From: Orbus hercynius
GTDB taxonomy: Bacteria > Pseudomonadota > Gammaproteobacteria > Enterobacterales > Orbaceae
Length of the DNA stretch: 64,000 nucleotides
NCBI RefSeq assembly: GCF_003634275.1
Contig: NZ_RBWY01000004.1
Coordinates: 62,001 to 126,000, forward strand
Reading direction: 5' to 3'
Shown: positions 44,540 to 54,069 of the stretch, in pieces
Layout: every line of letters begins with the position of its first letter
Numbering within the stretch: the stretch's first letter is position 1
The notes under the pieces: generated by a model
The model's input: only the letters and a program-made list of their open reading frames with translations
The model's database searches: none
What the model was told of the DNA's origin: nothing
Position numbers and translations under genes: made by a program

Positions 44540-45922
44540 TTACTGATTATTGAGTAATAAATCCAATATTAGATGAGTCTTCTCTTCCATCAATTGATTA
44601 TCACCTTTGCTTTCAACATTTAAACGAACAACCGGTTCGGTATTCGATGTTCTTAAATTAAAACGCCAATTATTGAAATTCATTCCTAGCCCATCGGTTA
44701 AATCAATATCTTGCATATGGGGCATAAAATACTGATGAATCTTTTCTATCGCAGCTTGTGGATCTTCAAGCACTCGATTAATCTCACCAGAAACAGGAAA
44801 AGCCTTAATACGCTCCTTGACCAACTGGCTTAATAACTGGTTTTTAACACTGAGTAACTCAGTCACTAATAGCCATGGAATCATGCCACTATCACAATAA
44901 GCAAAATCGCGGAAATAGTGATGAGCACTCATTTCACCCCCATAAATAGCATCTTCAAAACGCATTCTTTCTTTAATAAATGCATGCCCAGTCTTAGATT
45001 GGATAGGAATTCCGCCATTTTTTTTGACAATCTCTATTGTATTCCAGGTTAAACGCGGATCATGGATAATTTTAGCACCTGGCTCTTTTAATAAAAAACA
45101 TTCTGCTAACAGACCAACAATATAATAACCTTCAATAAAGCGGCCTTGTTCATCAAATAAAAAACAGCGGTCAAAGTCACCATCGAACGCAATACCCATA
45201 TCAGCTTGATGCTTAATCACAGCATCAACGGTGTCTTGCCGAGATTCGGGCAGTAGCGGATTAGGAATACCATTAGGAAAAAGACCATTAGGCTGATTAT
45301 GTATTTTGATGATAGAAATTGGAATATTTTCGGCTTTCAGTCGAGACTCAATTTCATCAATAACATGACCTGCAGCACCATTACCTGAATTTATCACCAA
45401 TTTCAGCGGACGAGTTAAATTAGCTAAATTAATGTAACTAAGCACATGGCTAACATAGGGCTCAATAATATTTCGTGATTGGTAACTCCCTTTGACTGCC
45501 ACATCTTTAAACTGCTGGTGTTCAGCCATAGCTTGAATATCAGCAAGCCCTGTATCCCCACTGATCGGTTTAGAGCCTTCACGTACCAATTTCATCCCAT
45601 TATAATCAATAGGATTATGGCTCGCCGTAACTTCTATACCACCATCAACATCAAGATAAAATGTTGCAAAATAAACTTCTTCGGTTCCAGCAAGTCCAAT
45701 ATCAATAACATCTACACCGGCATCTTGTAATCCCTGGGCTAAAGCAAGTTTAAGTGACTCGCTACTTAACCGAACATCGCAACCAACAATAACGGTTTTA
45801 GCTTGTAAATATTCACCGTAAGCTCTGCCAATTCGATAAGCAATGTTTTCATTTAATTCGGTACCTAACTTGCCTCGGACATCATAGGCTTTAAAGCAGG
45901 TAAGTTTATTAACTATCTGCAT
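44540..45922 (-). CDS. cpsG: Phosphomannomutase (ManB/CpsG)
   Basis: Converts mannose-6-phosphate to mannose-1-phosphate. 460 residues. The phosphoserine is Ser101 in [13 protein letters not shown], the metal loop is [11 protein letters not shown], the sugar-binding loop [19 protein letters not shown] and the phosphate-binding loop [14 protein letters not shown]. Starts 3 bp after manC, so the two act in one unit towards GDP-mannose. Confidence 0.95.
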   Translation of the reverse strand: MQIVNKLTCFKAYDVRGKLGTELNENIAYRIGRAYGEYLQAKTVIVGCDVRLSSESLKLALAQGLQDAGVDVIDIGLAGTEEVYFATFYLDVDGGIEVTASHNPIDYNGMKLVREGSKPISGDTGLADIQAMAEHQQFKDVAVKGSYQSRNIIEPYVSHVLSYINLANLTRPLKLVINSGNGAAGHVIDEIESRLKAENIPISIIKIHNQPNGLFPNGIPNPLLPESRQDTVDAVIKHQADMGIAFDGDFDRCFLFDEQGRFIEGYYIVGLLAECFLLKEPGAKIIHDPRLTWNTIEIVKKNGGIPIQSKTGHAFIKERMRFEDAIYGGEMSAHHYFRDFAYCDSGMIPWLLVTELLSVKNQLLSQLVKERIKAFPVSGEINRVLEDPQAAIEKIHQYFMPHMQDIDLTDGLGMNFNNWRFNLRTSNTEPVVRLNVESKGDNQLMEEKTHLILDLLLNNQ

Positions 45923-45925
45923 TTT

Positions 45926-47350
45926 CTATCCTTTTATTCCTTGAGTATAATAGTCTTCTATACGAATAATATCATCCTCTTCTAAATAACTACCGGATTG
46001 AATTTCGATTAATTCCAATTCGATCTTACCGCTATTTTCAATTGAATGAGGTTCACCTAATGGGACATAAACTGATTGATTTTCTGTTAACAACTGTATC
46101 TTATCGCCAATAATCACTTTTGCGGTTCCCGATACAATCACCCAGTGCTCAGAACGATGATGATGCATCTGTAAAGCAATTTTTCCGCCAGGTTTGATTC
46201 TGGTACTTTTGACTTTATAACGACTTCCATCATCAATTAAATCACTACTGCCCCATGGCCTAAATAACTCTCGATGATCTTTAGATTCACGTCGGTCGGA
46301 TTGTTTTAATTGCTCAATGATTTTTTTTACATGTTGACAATCATTCTTATTCATTACCAATACAGCATCTTTAGTCTCAATAATCACTAAATCAGATACA
46401 CCAACGGTGGCCACCAATTTATGCTCAGCACGTATATAGCTATTATGTGTATCAGTAGTTAGCACATCCCCGTAAAGTACATTATTATCTTGGTTCTTAG
46501 TACTGATATCCCATAATGATGACCAACTGCCAACATCGCTCCATTGTGCATCCATAGGAACAACCACCGCATCTTGAGTACGTTCCATTACCGCATAATC
46601 AATAGAATCTGATGGACACTGACTAAACGCCATTTTATCTAAACGAATAAAATCAAGATCAGTTGTTGTCTGGCTTAAAGCCGATTGGCAACATGCCAAA
46701 ATTCTAGGGCTATATTTATGTAATTCATTAAGATAGCATTTTGCCTTAAACATAAATAAGCCACTATTCCATAAAAACTCACCCGATGAGACATAGCGTG
46801 TCGCTGTTTCAAGATTTGGTTTTTCAACAAACTTTTCGACTAAAAAAGCGTCATTACCTTGAGGCTTACCTTTTTGAATATAACCGTATCCCGTTTCAGC
46901 ATATGACGGCACAATGCCAAAAGTGACTAATTTATCAGAATTTGTGTGTACAATTGCGCGATTAATCGCTGTGTAAAATGCATATTCATCATTAATAACA
47001 TGATCAGCAGCTAGGACTAACAAAATACCATCAGGATCTTTTTTAGCAACTTCAATCGCCGCCAATGCTACAGCTGGGGCTGTATTACGTCCAAAAGGTT
47101 CTAAAATAATATTGTGAGCTAACTGATCAATCTCTCGTAATTGCTCTGCCGCAATAAATCGATGCTCTTCATTACAAATTATTAATGGATCAATAATATT
47201 ATCAAGGCCATTTAATCGTTTGATAGTTGCTTGTAACATGGAATCTTCGCCATACAAGCGGATAAATTGTTTTGGAAAGGCTTCTCGTGATAGTGGCCAC
47301 AAACGACTGCCTGTGCCACCAGCCATAATGATTGGGTAGATTTTATTCAT
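45926..47350 (-). CDS. manC: Mannose-1-phosphate guanylyltransferase / mannose-6-phosphate isomerase
   Basis: Bifunctional type II enzyme of 474 residues. The N-terminal nucleotidyltransferase part has PIIMAGGTGSRLWPLSRE and FVEKPNLETA; the C-terminal cupin part has FRPWGSSDLIDDGSRYKVK then MHHHRSEHWVIVSGTAKV, which binds zinc for the isomerase. It makes GDP-mannose with CpsG. Its start overlaps the stop of the upstream glycosyltransferase by 4 bp (ATGA). Confidence 0.95.
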   Translation of the reverse strand: MNKIYPIIMAGGTGSRLWPLSREAFPKQFIRLYGEDSMLQATIKRLNGLDNIIDPLIICNEEHRFIAAEQLREIDQLAHNIILEPFGRNTAPAVALAAIEVAKKDPDGILLVLAADHVINDEYAFYTAINRAIVHTNSDKLVTFGIVPSYAETGYGYIQKGKPQGNDAFLVEKFVEKPNLETATRYVSSGEFLWNSGLFMFKAKCYLNELHKYSPRILACCQSALSQTTTDLDFIRLDKMAFSQCPSDSIDYAVMERTQDAVVVPMDAQWSDVGSWSSLWDISTKNQDNNVLYGDVLTTDTHNSYIRAEHKLVATVGVSDLVIIETKDAVLVMNKNDCQHVKKIIEQLKQSDRRESKDHRELFRPWGSSDLIDDGSRYKVKSTRIKPGGKIALQMHHHRSEHWVIVSGTAKVIIGDKIQLLTENQSVYVPLGEPHSIENSGKIELELIEIQSGSYLEEDDIIRIEDYYTQGIKG

Positions 47351-48438
47351 GATTTCATTTTTTTATATAGCAGTTCTACATTATTTAGCATGTTAGCATC
47401 TGTAAAGTTTTTTTTATATTTATAAAAACCATTTTCTCCAAGCGCTTTTAAATTCTCCTTGTCTAGCTGCAACAATAATTTCACTAAACTATCACGTTGA
47501 TTTATTGAAAATAAATAACCCGTTATGCCATTTTCCACCACTTCAGGTAACGATGTAGTATTTGCCGCAATGATAGCTTTAGAATAACTCATCGCTTCTA
47601 AAGGTACAATTGCAAAACCTTCCCAACGACTAGGAACGATTACCGCATCGCAATAAAATAAATACGGAATAATTTGTTGATGAGTCATCCATCCTTTAAA
47701 ACTGATGTTATCGTATTTATGCATATTAGTATCGTTAATGATAGCTTCATCATTTACAAAGTCACCTATTGCAGTTAAATGGCAATTAGCAAGGTTGGGC
47801 ATTGAATCTAATAAAATATCAAAGCCTTTTTGATAATCAAATCTACCAATAAATAATAGATTTATCTTAGAATTAATTGGATAAGGATTTTTAACAGTGT
47901 CAAGGTCTTTATTCCACTGAGGTACGCCATTATATATCATGACTAATTTATTTTTAGATAACCCATAATTAACGGATTGATCATACTCATATTGACTGAC
48001 GCAAATTATTTTGTTTGTTACAATTTGCATTAAACGTTCGATAAAAACATATAATCTTCGCTTATTTATCGAAGTTGTCATTAAAAATGAAAAAGCATGC
48101 GGACAATACACAACTTTTGTGCGCTGAAATGGATATAAAAAAATTAACATAATTCGACAGATAACACCTGCAAAGCTACTATGAAGATGAACGATATCTG
48201 GTTTTTCTTTACAGAAAACTCGAATAAAGCTAACAAGAAGCGAAAAAAAAGAAGCAATATTTCTACCAGTCCGTTTAAACAAAAAACAGTCATATTTATC
48301 AATATTTTTGATATGCTCACACTGACTATCTGGAATCAATAAAACGACAGTATCTTGTTTAGTTTGATATGCAATTAGTTGATTTAAAACTGTTGCGATA
48401 CCACCTTTAATCGTTTCAGCTACATGAAGGATTTTCAT
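47347..48438 (-). CDS. GT4-family glycosyltransferase
   Basis: 363 residues with the GT-B fold. N-terminal MKILHVAETIKGGIATVLNQ (glycine loop), LLFIGRFDYQKGFDILLDS in the donor domain and the E-x7-E motif in EGFAIVPLEAMSYSKAI. Cytosolic or membrane-associated through the basic/hydrophobic FLYPFQRTK region. The acceptor and donor are unknown; GDP-mannose is supplied by the neighbouring genes, so mannosyl transfer is reasonable for at least one transferase of the locus. Overlaps manC by 4 bp. Confidence 0.85.
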   Translation of the reverse strand: MKILHVAETIKGGIATVLNQLIAYQTKQDTVVLLIPDSQCEHIKNIDKYDCFLFKRTGRNIASFFSLLVSFIRVFCKEKPDIVHLHSSFAGVICRIMLIFLYPFQRTKVVYCPHAFSFLMTTSINKRRLYVFIERLMQIVTNKIICVSQYEYDQSVNYGLSKNKLVMIYNGVPQWNKDLDTVKNPYPINSKINLLFIGRFDYQKGFDILLDSMPNLANCHLTAIGDFVNDEAIINDTNMHKYDNISFKGWMTHQQIIPYLFYCDAVIVPSRWEGFAIVPLEAMSYSKAIIAANTTSLPEVVENGITGYLFSINQRDSLVKLLLQLDKENLKALGENGFYKYKKNFTDANMLNNVELLYKKMKS

Positions 48439-48446
48439 TTATGTAC

Positions 48447-49484
48447 CTATCTTATTGAATTATAAATATCAACTAATTTTTTAGCAGATGAGTTCCAAGA
48501 AAACCGTTTCACATTATTAAATCCTTTTTGAATTAATTCGTTACGCAATTGATCATTTGTCTCGATATGCGCTATTTTTTGAGTAATATCATTAATATCT
48601 AACGGATTGAAATAATAAACAGATTCAGCTAGAACCTCTGGCATTGCCGTCACATCAGAAGATAATACTGGACATCCACACGCTTGAGCTTCCAGAGGGG
48701 GAATCCCAAATCCCTCATAAATAGATGGAAATATGAATGCAATCGCATTTTGATACAGTTTAATTAATTCATCATCACAGACGCGCCCTACAAACTCAAT
48801 ATTAGCATTGTTACTATACTTATTCGTCATAACACCAGCACGACCAACGACTTTAAGTTTTACACGAGACGAGTTAGTCAATTGATTAAAAGCTAATATT
48901 AACCTTTCAAAATTTTTATTATAAACATCGGATGATACTGCCAAAAAATACCCTCCGTGCTCTTTATTCGCGGGGAAAAACTGATCTGATACCGCATTAT
49001 AGATAATGTCGATATTTTCATAATTAACTTTATAGTAATCAGCAATTTCACGTCTAGAGAAGTCACTAACAGTAAGCACTTTTTTAGCTTTCTTGATTAA
49101 TTTTGGCACCAAAAATTTATATAAAACTAAAAATGCTCGAGAAAAACTTTCAGGATAACGAATAAAGGTAATATCGTGCAGTACTAATATATTGTTTTGA
49201 TAAAATAATGGCGCTCTATTACATAAACTGATTAATAATGGTGCCCCATGCTTATTTAAAAAACGAGGTAACTCAACTTGTTCCCAGTATAATCCATCTT
49301 TTTTACCAACTATTTCTATATTAAAGCCTTGAGGGGCAAAACGCTCATTAAATGATGATGGAACAAGAAAAACAACATCATCTCGCAATTTAATAAGTTC
49401 TTTACAAATTTCCAATGCAAAACGTTGGACACCTGTAATATTTTGCGTTAAAAAACGACCATTAATATAGACTTTTGAATTCAT
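48447..49484 (-). CDS. GT4-family glycosyltransferase, mannosyltransferase-like
   Basis: 345 residues. NGRFLTQNITGVQRFALEI near the start, VLHDITFIRYPESFS, the donor-domain FLAVSSDVYNKNFERLI and EGFGIPPLEAQACGCPV with the E-x7-E motif. This pattern (NITGVQRF, HDI, GFGIPPLEA) is common in O-antigen mannosyltransferases such as the WbpY/WbdB type, which fits the GDP-mannose genes of the locus. Follows the polymerase gene by 9 bp. Confidence 0.85.
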   Translation of the reverse strand: MNSKVYINGRFLTQNITGVQRFALEICKELIKLRDDVVFLVPSSFNERFAPQGFNIEIVGKKDGLYWEQVELPRFLNKHGAPLLISLCNRAPLFYQNNILVLHDITFIRYPESFSRAFLVLYKFLVPKLIKKAKKVLTVSDFSRREIADYYKVNYENIDIIYNAVSDQFFPANKEHGGYFLAVSSDVYNKNFERLILAFNQLTNSSRVKLKVVGRAGVMTNKYSNNANIEFVGRVCDDELIKLYQNAIAFIFPSIYEGFGIPPLEAQACGCPVLSSDVTAMPEVLAESVYYFNPLDINDITQKIAHIETNDQLRNELIQKGFNNVKRFSWNSSAKKLVDIYNSIR

Positions 49485-49493
49485 CTTAATTCC

Positions 49494-50672
49494 TTATTTT
49501 ATTTGTCTTAAGTCTGAACTGATTAAATAGTAATATAGTAATATAGTAAAATTATCCATTGTCAAAATATAGACAGTAGATGTGAATAACACCAAAAGCA
49601 ATAGTTTAAAACTATCGAATTTAAGTATTATCATAGATGATAATATCAAAACAATACCCAAAATACCAAATTCAATTATTAATCCAGGCAGACCAATTGA
49701 CGGGAGGAGATGCCGTCCATTAACTAAATAATCGACTAAAGCCATCCCATCAGATGTAAAACATTGATAATCAGAAGGACATCCAGTCAAAATATAGTTA
49801 TCTCTCATATTAAAAATTAAGTATGCAGAAGATAAACGATGTGCAATAGATTCATTATCATAGAAAAAACTTGTCGAACCAATATTTAAATAAATAGCCA
49901 CAACACAATAAACTGAAAATACGATTAATAACGTTAATAAAGTTGGTATTTTTTTTATGAGCGACCTAAATAAAAATAAAATTGGTAAAATAACGCCTAA
50001 AATAGATACTTTGGATAAACTGAACAAAAAACCTAATAAAAAAATAACTTTCTCTATAAATGTTAATTTTCCATATCTGATTCTGATAAGAAATACGATG
50101 CATAATAGTGAAACAAAAAACCCTGCCTCTCGGGATAAACCAGACATCCTCGGAAACAAAAAAACTACATATTGGTTAGTATAAGTCAACGTTGCAAACT
50201 TACCCCACAATAATACAGCAATATTTCCAGGGCCTAGTTGATAGGCTAATTCTGGAGAATAAAGAAAAGAGAAAAATTGAATAATGCAAAAAATGGCGGA
50301 AAATAAAAAGCAGACATATATTTTTTTTATAATAAAATTATTTAAGAAAAAAAGATATGTAACCCCAATAAAAATTGCGATGAATTTAATCGCTAAGCCT
50401 ATTTTTAACGAAAATAAACAGTACCCTATCCATAAAATAAACAGTATTAAGTAATTTAAATTGATTCTTTTAATCAACTGTCCGATAAAATATCGGTCAC
50501 AAAACATTAAAGGAAACCAAATATACAATGTCAAATCATTAATTGATGGATTAAATGGTGATGCAATAAAGAAAAACGCTATACACCATCTTAGGCATGA
50601 TAGTGCTAAATTCTCTTTATTACACTCATTATCAATAAGGTCACTACTATATTTGAAAACTTTATCTTTCAT
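49494..50672 (-). CDS. Polysaccharide polymerase, Wzy-like
   Basis: 392 residues, about ten hydrophobic spans, with a periplasmic loop between spans near residues 270-320 (NIGSTSFFYDNESIAHRLSS). The FPRMSGLSREAGFFVSLLC segment resembles the R-x-SG-x-x-REPG region of Wzy and O-antigen ligase-like proteins. Joins repeat units on the periplasmic side. AGGA lies 6 bp before the ATG at 50672, the chosen start; upstream in-frame starts to 50705 are possible. Strongly AT-rich, as is usual for wzy genes. Confidence 0.75.
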   Translation of the reverse strand: MKDKVFKYSSDLIDNECNKENLALSCLRWCIAFFFIASPFNPSINDLTLYIWFPLMFCDRYFIGQLIKRINLNYLILFILWIGYCLFSLKIGLAIKFIAIFIGVTYLFFLNNFIIKKIYVCFLFSAIFCIIQFFSFLYSPELAYQLGPGNIAVLLWGKFATLTYTNQYVVFLFPRMSGLSREAGFFVSLLCIVFLIRIRYGKLTFIEKVIFLLGFLFSLSKVSILGVILPILFLFRSLIKKIPTLLTLLIVFSVYCVVAIYLNIGSTSFFYDNESIAHRLSSAYLIFNMRDNYILTGCPSDYQCFTSDGMALVDYLVNGRHLLPSIGLPGLIIEFGILGIVLILSSMIILKFDSFKLLLLVLFTSTVYILTMDNFTILLYYYLISSDLRQIK

Positions 50673-50753
50673 CTTCATTCCTGTTATTTTTAAATAACAT
50701 GCCAAATAAACTATTTAAGAAATAAATATATACGATACAAAAAAAGAAGATAA

Positions 50754-51941
50754 TCAAAGTTTTTCAACGATATCTGAATACGCCTGAATCATCACATTTT
50801 GATCGAGAAAATTAAGAACAGATTCCCGACTTTTTTTCTTTTGAAGATTTAATTTATCATCATTATTGGCATAAAATGATATAGCTGAAAGCAAACTATT
50901 TTCAGAAATATCAATGATTGTACCATTTACATTGTTTCTGATTATCTCGGTTAATCCACCACAATTTGAGGCAATAACAGGAATGCCATGAGCGCAGCTT
51001 TCTACCGCCACCAGACCAAACGGTTCTTGCCATAGAGAAGGAACAATAAGCAGATCAATATCAGAATAAAACGCTCTCGATTCAACATAACCCAAAAAAT
51101 AAATGCGGCTATCATCTTTCGCTATTTTTTTCAGGTAAGATTCATAATGTGATGAACCTTTTCCTGCAATTAGCAATCTCGCATTAATAGGTAATTTTTT
51201 AAAAGTTTGAATGAGTAATTCAACGCCTTTAATTTCACTTAATGTACCGATAAAACCGATGGTTAATCGAACATTACCTTTTTTACGACATTCAATATTT
51301 TCATCGGCACAAATATTTAAACAGTTGTAAACAACACTATTTGGTACATCTTTAAAATATCCATGGTTAGTGAACGTATCGAGTATAAATTGACTAACTC
51401 CGATCACATAATCAATCTGAGTTGATTTTTTACTAAAACCATATCTGAATATTTTTTCGCTCAATTTACGACTATCTTTTGACTTGTTGCTATTATACAT
51501 GACCACAGTCGGCGTTAATAAATAATAATCATGTAATACTTGTACTATTGGTATATTAAATTTTTTGATCGCTTTCCAAGCTGATATCGACCACCCGGAT
51601 AAATTATGGACCATCACCACATCAGGTTTTTCTTTAACTATGACGTGCGCTATAAACTTTGCCATACTTTTATTATGACGATCTTTTAAATGCCAAAGCA
51701 TTTTCTTTAAAATACTTGCTGAATTTCGACGATAGGGCCAAAATAAATTTCTTAATCTTGCCCGATATACTTTAATCCCATTAACATAATCCAACGAGAG
51801 CTCGCCATGTTCGGTAGATGCCAATACCACAACGTCATGCCCGAGTCTATGTAAGCCTTCAACTTGCTTTTGTAAAATGATTTCAGCACCACCTGCGATA
51901 TCAGGTGTATATAATGAATTAACAAATAATATTTTTTTCAT
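50754..51941 (-). CDS. GT4-family glycosyltransferase
   Basis: 395 residues. MKKILFVNSLYTPDIAGGAE at the start, VVMVHNLSGWSISAW, IGFIGTLSEIKGVELLIQTF and the E-x7-E motif in EPFGLVAVESCAHGIPVIAS. A typical retaining GT-B enzyme of exopolysaccharide loci. Substrate unknown. 81 bp of AT-rich DNA separate it from the polymerase gene, without a clear promoter or terminator. Confidence 0.85.
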   Translation of the reverse strand: MKKILFVNSLYTPDIAGGAEIILQKQVEGLHRLGHDVVVLASTEHGELSLDYVNGIKVYRARLRNLFWPYRRNSASILKKMLWHLKDRHNKSMAKFIAHVIVKEKPDVVMVHNLSGWSISAWKAIKKFNIPIVQVLHDYYLLTPTVVMYNSNKSKDSRKLSEKIFRYGFSKKSTQIDYVIGVSQFILDTFTNHGYFKDVPNSVVYNCLNICADENIECRKKGNVRLTIGFIGTLSEIKGVELLIQTFKKLPINARLLIAGKGSSHYESYLKKIAKDDSRIYFLGYVESRAFYSDIDLLIVPSLWQEPFGLVAVESCAHGIPVIASNCGGLTEIIRNNVNGTIIDISENSLLSAISFYANNDDKLNLQKKKSRESVLNFLDQNVMIQAYSDIVEKL

Positions 51942-51950
51942 AACCGCAGT

Positions 51951-53021
51951 CTAGTTTGTATTAGATAATAAATATTTTCGTGAATGCTCCTTTAAAGTTT
52001 GTAGCTTTTCATTAGGTAAAACATAATCAATATCATCAATAAGAATCTGCTCTGTTTTCATAACAGCTCTATTTTCTAACCCTAGGGATGCCAATAAATT
52101 CATTGAACGACTATCTACTGAGTTACCTAATTTTATTGTATAAAAATTTTTCTGATTAATAATAGCAAAAGCGGTTCCATGAAAGGACGTGGTCACAATA
52201 TATTGTGCATTTTTAAATAAAGAGATAAATTCATTTATTCCAGCTGTATCAAACAAATTAATATTTCGAGAAAGTAAGACTCTTGATGTTAATTGGATAA
52301 TTCTACAATTTTTTTCTTCAGCTATTTTGCTAGCAACATGGAGAACCTTTTGATCAAAATGAACTTGATAAACTAAGACATACTTATCATCTATTGGCTT
52401 TGATAATATATCCCAATCTTGTTGATCAAGCAAAAAAACGGGATCAATGACATGAGTTATCGATTTATTAAAATTAGCAATAAAGAGTTCAACGGACTCT
52501 TTTTCTCTCATTGATACCTCATCAAATGATGATAAATATAGCTGCCAATTACTGATATTAGTTTTTGATATTTCTGCATTACCAAGACTTGCTGCATAAC
52601 TTATTTTACGTTTTGCTATAATTTTATCAGTCAGTAAACCATAAAATTCATCTGGTCCATGAGTTAAATTTAGATTCCATACTTGATCGCTACCTACAAT
52701 ACATAAATCTAATTGACCTAAATCCTCTATAGAAGACAAATTCAATTCATGTTGAATAAAAGATTCAAACGCATTATATCGACTACGTTTTTTTCTATAA
52801 ATAAATGGCGAACCAATAATATGTTTAATTTTCCCCATTAATGTACGCGATGAAAAATTTCTAAAATCATATAAGGTATTAGTACCTAATAAGAATTCTG
52901 GTCGATAGTTTATAATCTTGACATCCAAACCTTGCTTCAGTAGATAAGTTTGTAGAGCATAAGCCTGCAATACCGCGCCATAATTATGAGCGCAATGGAA
53001 TGTTAAAATACCTATTTTCAT
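51951..53021 (-). CDS. Polysaccharide pyruvyl transferase family protein
   Basis: 356 residues. MKIGILTFHCAHNYGAVLQAY at the start (glycine-rich PS_pyruv_trans signature), GSDQVWNLNLTHGPDEFYG, ISYAASLGN, and the late TTSFHGTAFAIINQKNFYTI. Members put ketal pyruvate on sugars of exopolysaccharides using phosphoenolpyruvate (CsaB/WcaK type), which makes the polymer more acidic. Which sugar is changed is unknown. Stops 9 bp before the glycosyltransferase start. Confidence 0.85.
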   Translation of the reverse strand: MKIGILTFHCAHNYGAVLQAYALQTYLLKQGLDVKIINYRPEFLLGTNTLYDFRNFSSRTLMGKIKHIIGSPFIYRKKRSRYNAFESFIQHELNLSSIEDLGQLDLCIVGSDQVWNLNLTHGPDEFYGLLTDKIIAKRKISYAASLGNAEISKTNISNWQLYLSSFDEVSMREKESVELFIANFNKSITHVIDPVFLLDQQDWDILSKPIDDKYVLVYQVHFDQKVLHVASKIAEEKNCRIIQLTSRVLLSRNINLFDTAGINEFISLFKNAQYIVTTSFHGTAFAIINQKNFYTIKLGNSVDSRSMNLLASLGLENRAVMKTEQILIDDIDYVLPNEKLQTLKEHSRKYLLSNTN

Positions 53022-53058
53022 CTAACCCTCAAATTTAAAACTTATCATTAATAAACAA

Positions 53059-54069
53059 TTACTTAAAAGTAACAATATCTTCTAATCGGTATCTTTTAGA
53101 GATGGCAATAGCAAACACTTCGGGAGGAATACCGCATGAAATCATAGCAATAAAGTTTTCAGAATCTTTAATTTTACACAAATCTCTGAGAATCAAGTCT
53201 TTACCGGGAGTATGGCTACAATTTAATATGCAGCCAGCTATTTTCAAACTATGCAGAGCATACAATAGATTCATCGCGTAGATTCCGCCATCAATATACG
53301 CCTGGTATCGCTCTTGAGCTTCACTAAAAACACCTAATTCAGCAGTAATAACAATCAACTTATTTGATAAATAACCAAAACCTCCCGCTCCCATTTGAGC
53401 ATCAAGTATTTTTTTGATTGTTGATTTATCAGAGTAAACATACGTTCTTACTGTTTGACGATTACAAGCGGAGGGAGTATTAAGTGCGATTGAAAATGCA
53501 TCTTGTAATCGCTCTAATGGAATTTCCTCACTAGAATAGTTTCGAATACTTTTTCTTGAGCTTGAAAAAGTGGCAAACGGAGAATCTACATGGGTAAAAT
53601 AGGCTTCTTTTGTTATTTTTTCCTGTTGAGAGGCTTCAATATTTGAAACAACTCTCGAAGATAATAGTGAGCTAATCCGTGTATTTAGCTCAGCACATAA
53701 TTCGAAATTATTTTTTGATTGGAATATTTGATACTCTTTAATCACTGAAATTGCATGTGCTACTTGAGGGGTAACTGGAGTATATTTAGTAATATAATCA
53801 TAACAATTATTGCATAACGATAACATTTTTTGTTCGCCAAAACCAATTCTAATCTCTGGCATAGTTAATCCCTTTTCTATAATATGGGATTCTCTTATTA
53901 TCATCGCTTCCAATTTTAGCTGACTATTTAAATCGGTTGTTGATGAATATTCACAATAACGTTTGTAATCATAATAATATGCTTTTCTTATTTTATATTT
54001 ATTATAATTAACACGAAGAAAATCAAATACAATTTTGGGTAATATTTTTTTTATAATTTGCTTATTCAT
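53059..54069 (-). CDS. Nitroreductase-fold protein in the polysaccharide locus
   Basis: 336 residues. The N-terminal about 140 residues are helical and unlike known domains (RESHIIEKGLTMPEIRIGFG). The rest is a nitroreductase FMN fold: SSRKSIRNYSSEEIPLERLQ, LNTPSACNRQTVRTYV, GAGGFGYLSNKLIVITAEL, GGIYAMNLLYALHSLKIAG. The FMN-binding serines and arginines are kept. Such genes are known next to pyruvyl transferases in some polysaccharide clusters, without a set role; redox modification of a sugar or of the pyruvyl group is conjecture. ATGA overlap with wzx. Confidence 0.75.
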   Translation of the reverse strand: MNKQIIKKILPKIVFDFLRVNYNKYKIRKAYYYDYKRYCEYSSTTDLNSQLKLEAMIIRESHIIEKGLTMPEIRIGFGEQKMLSLCNNCYDYITKYTPVTPQVAHAISVIKEYQIFQSKNNFELCAELNTRISSLLSSRVVSNIEASQQEKITKEAYFTHVDSPFATFSSSRKSIRNYSSEEIPLERLQDAFSIALNTPSACNRQTVRTYVYSDKSTIKKILDAQMGAGGFGYLSNKLIVITAELGVFSEAQERYQAYIDGGIYAMNLLYALHSLKIAGCILNCSHTPGKDLILRDLCKIKDSENFIAMISCGIPPEVFAIAISKRYRLEDIVTFK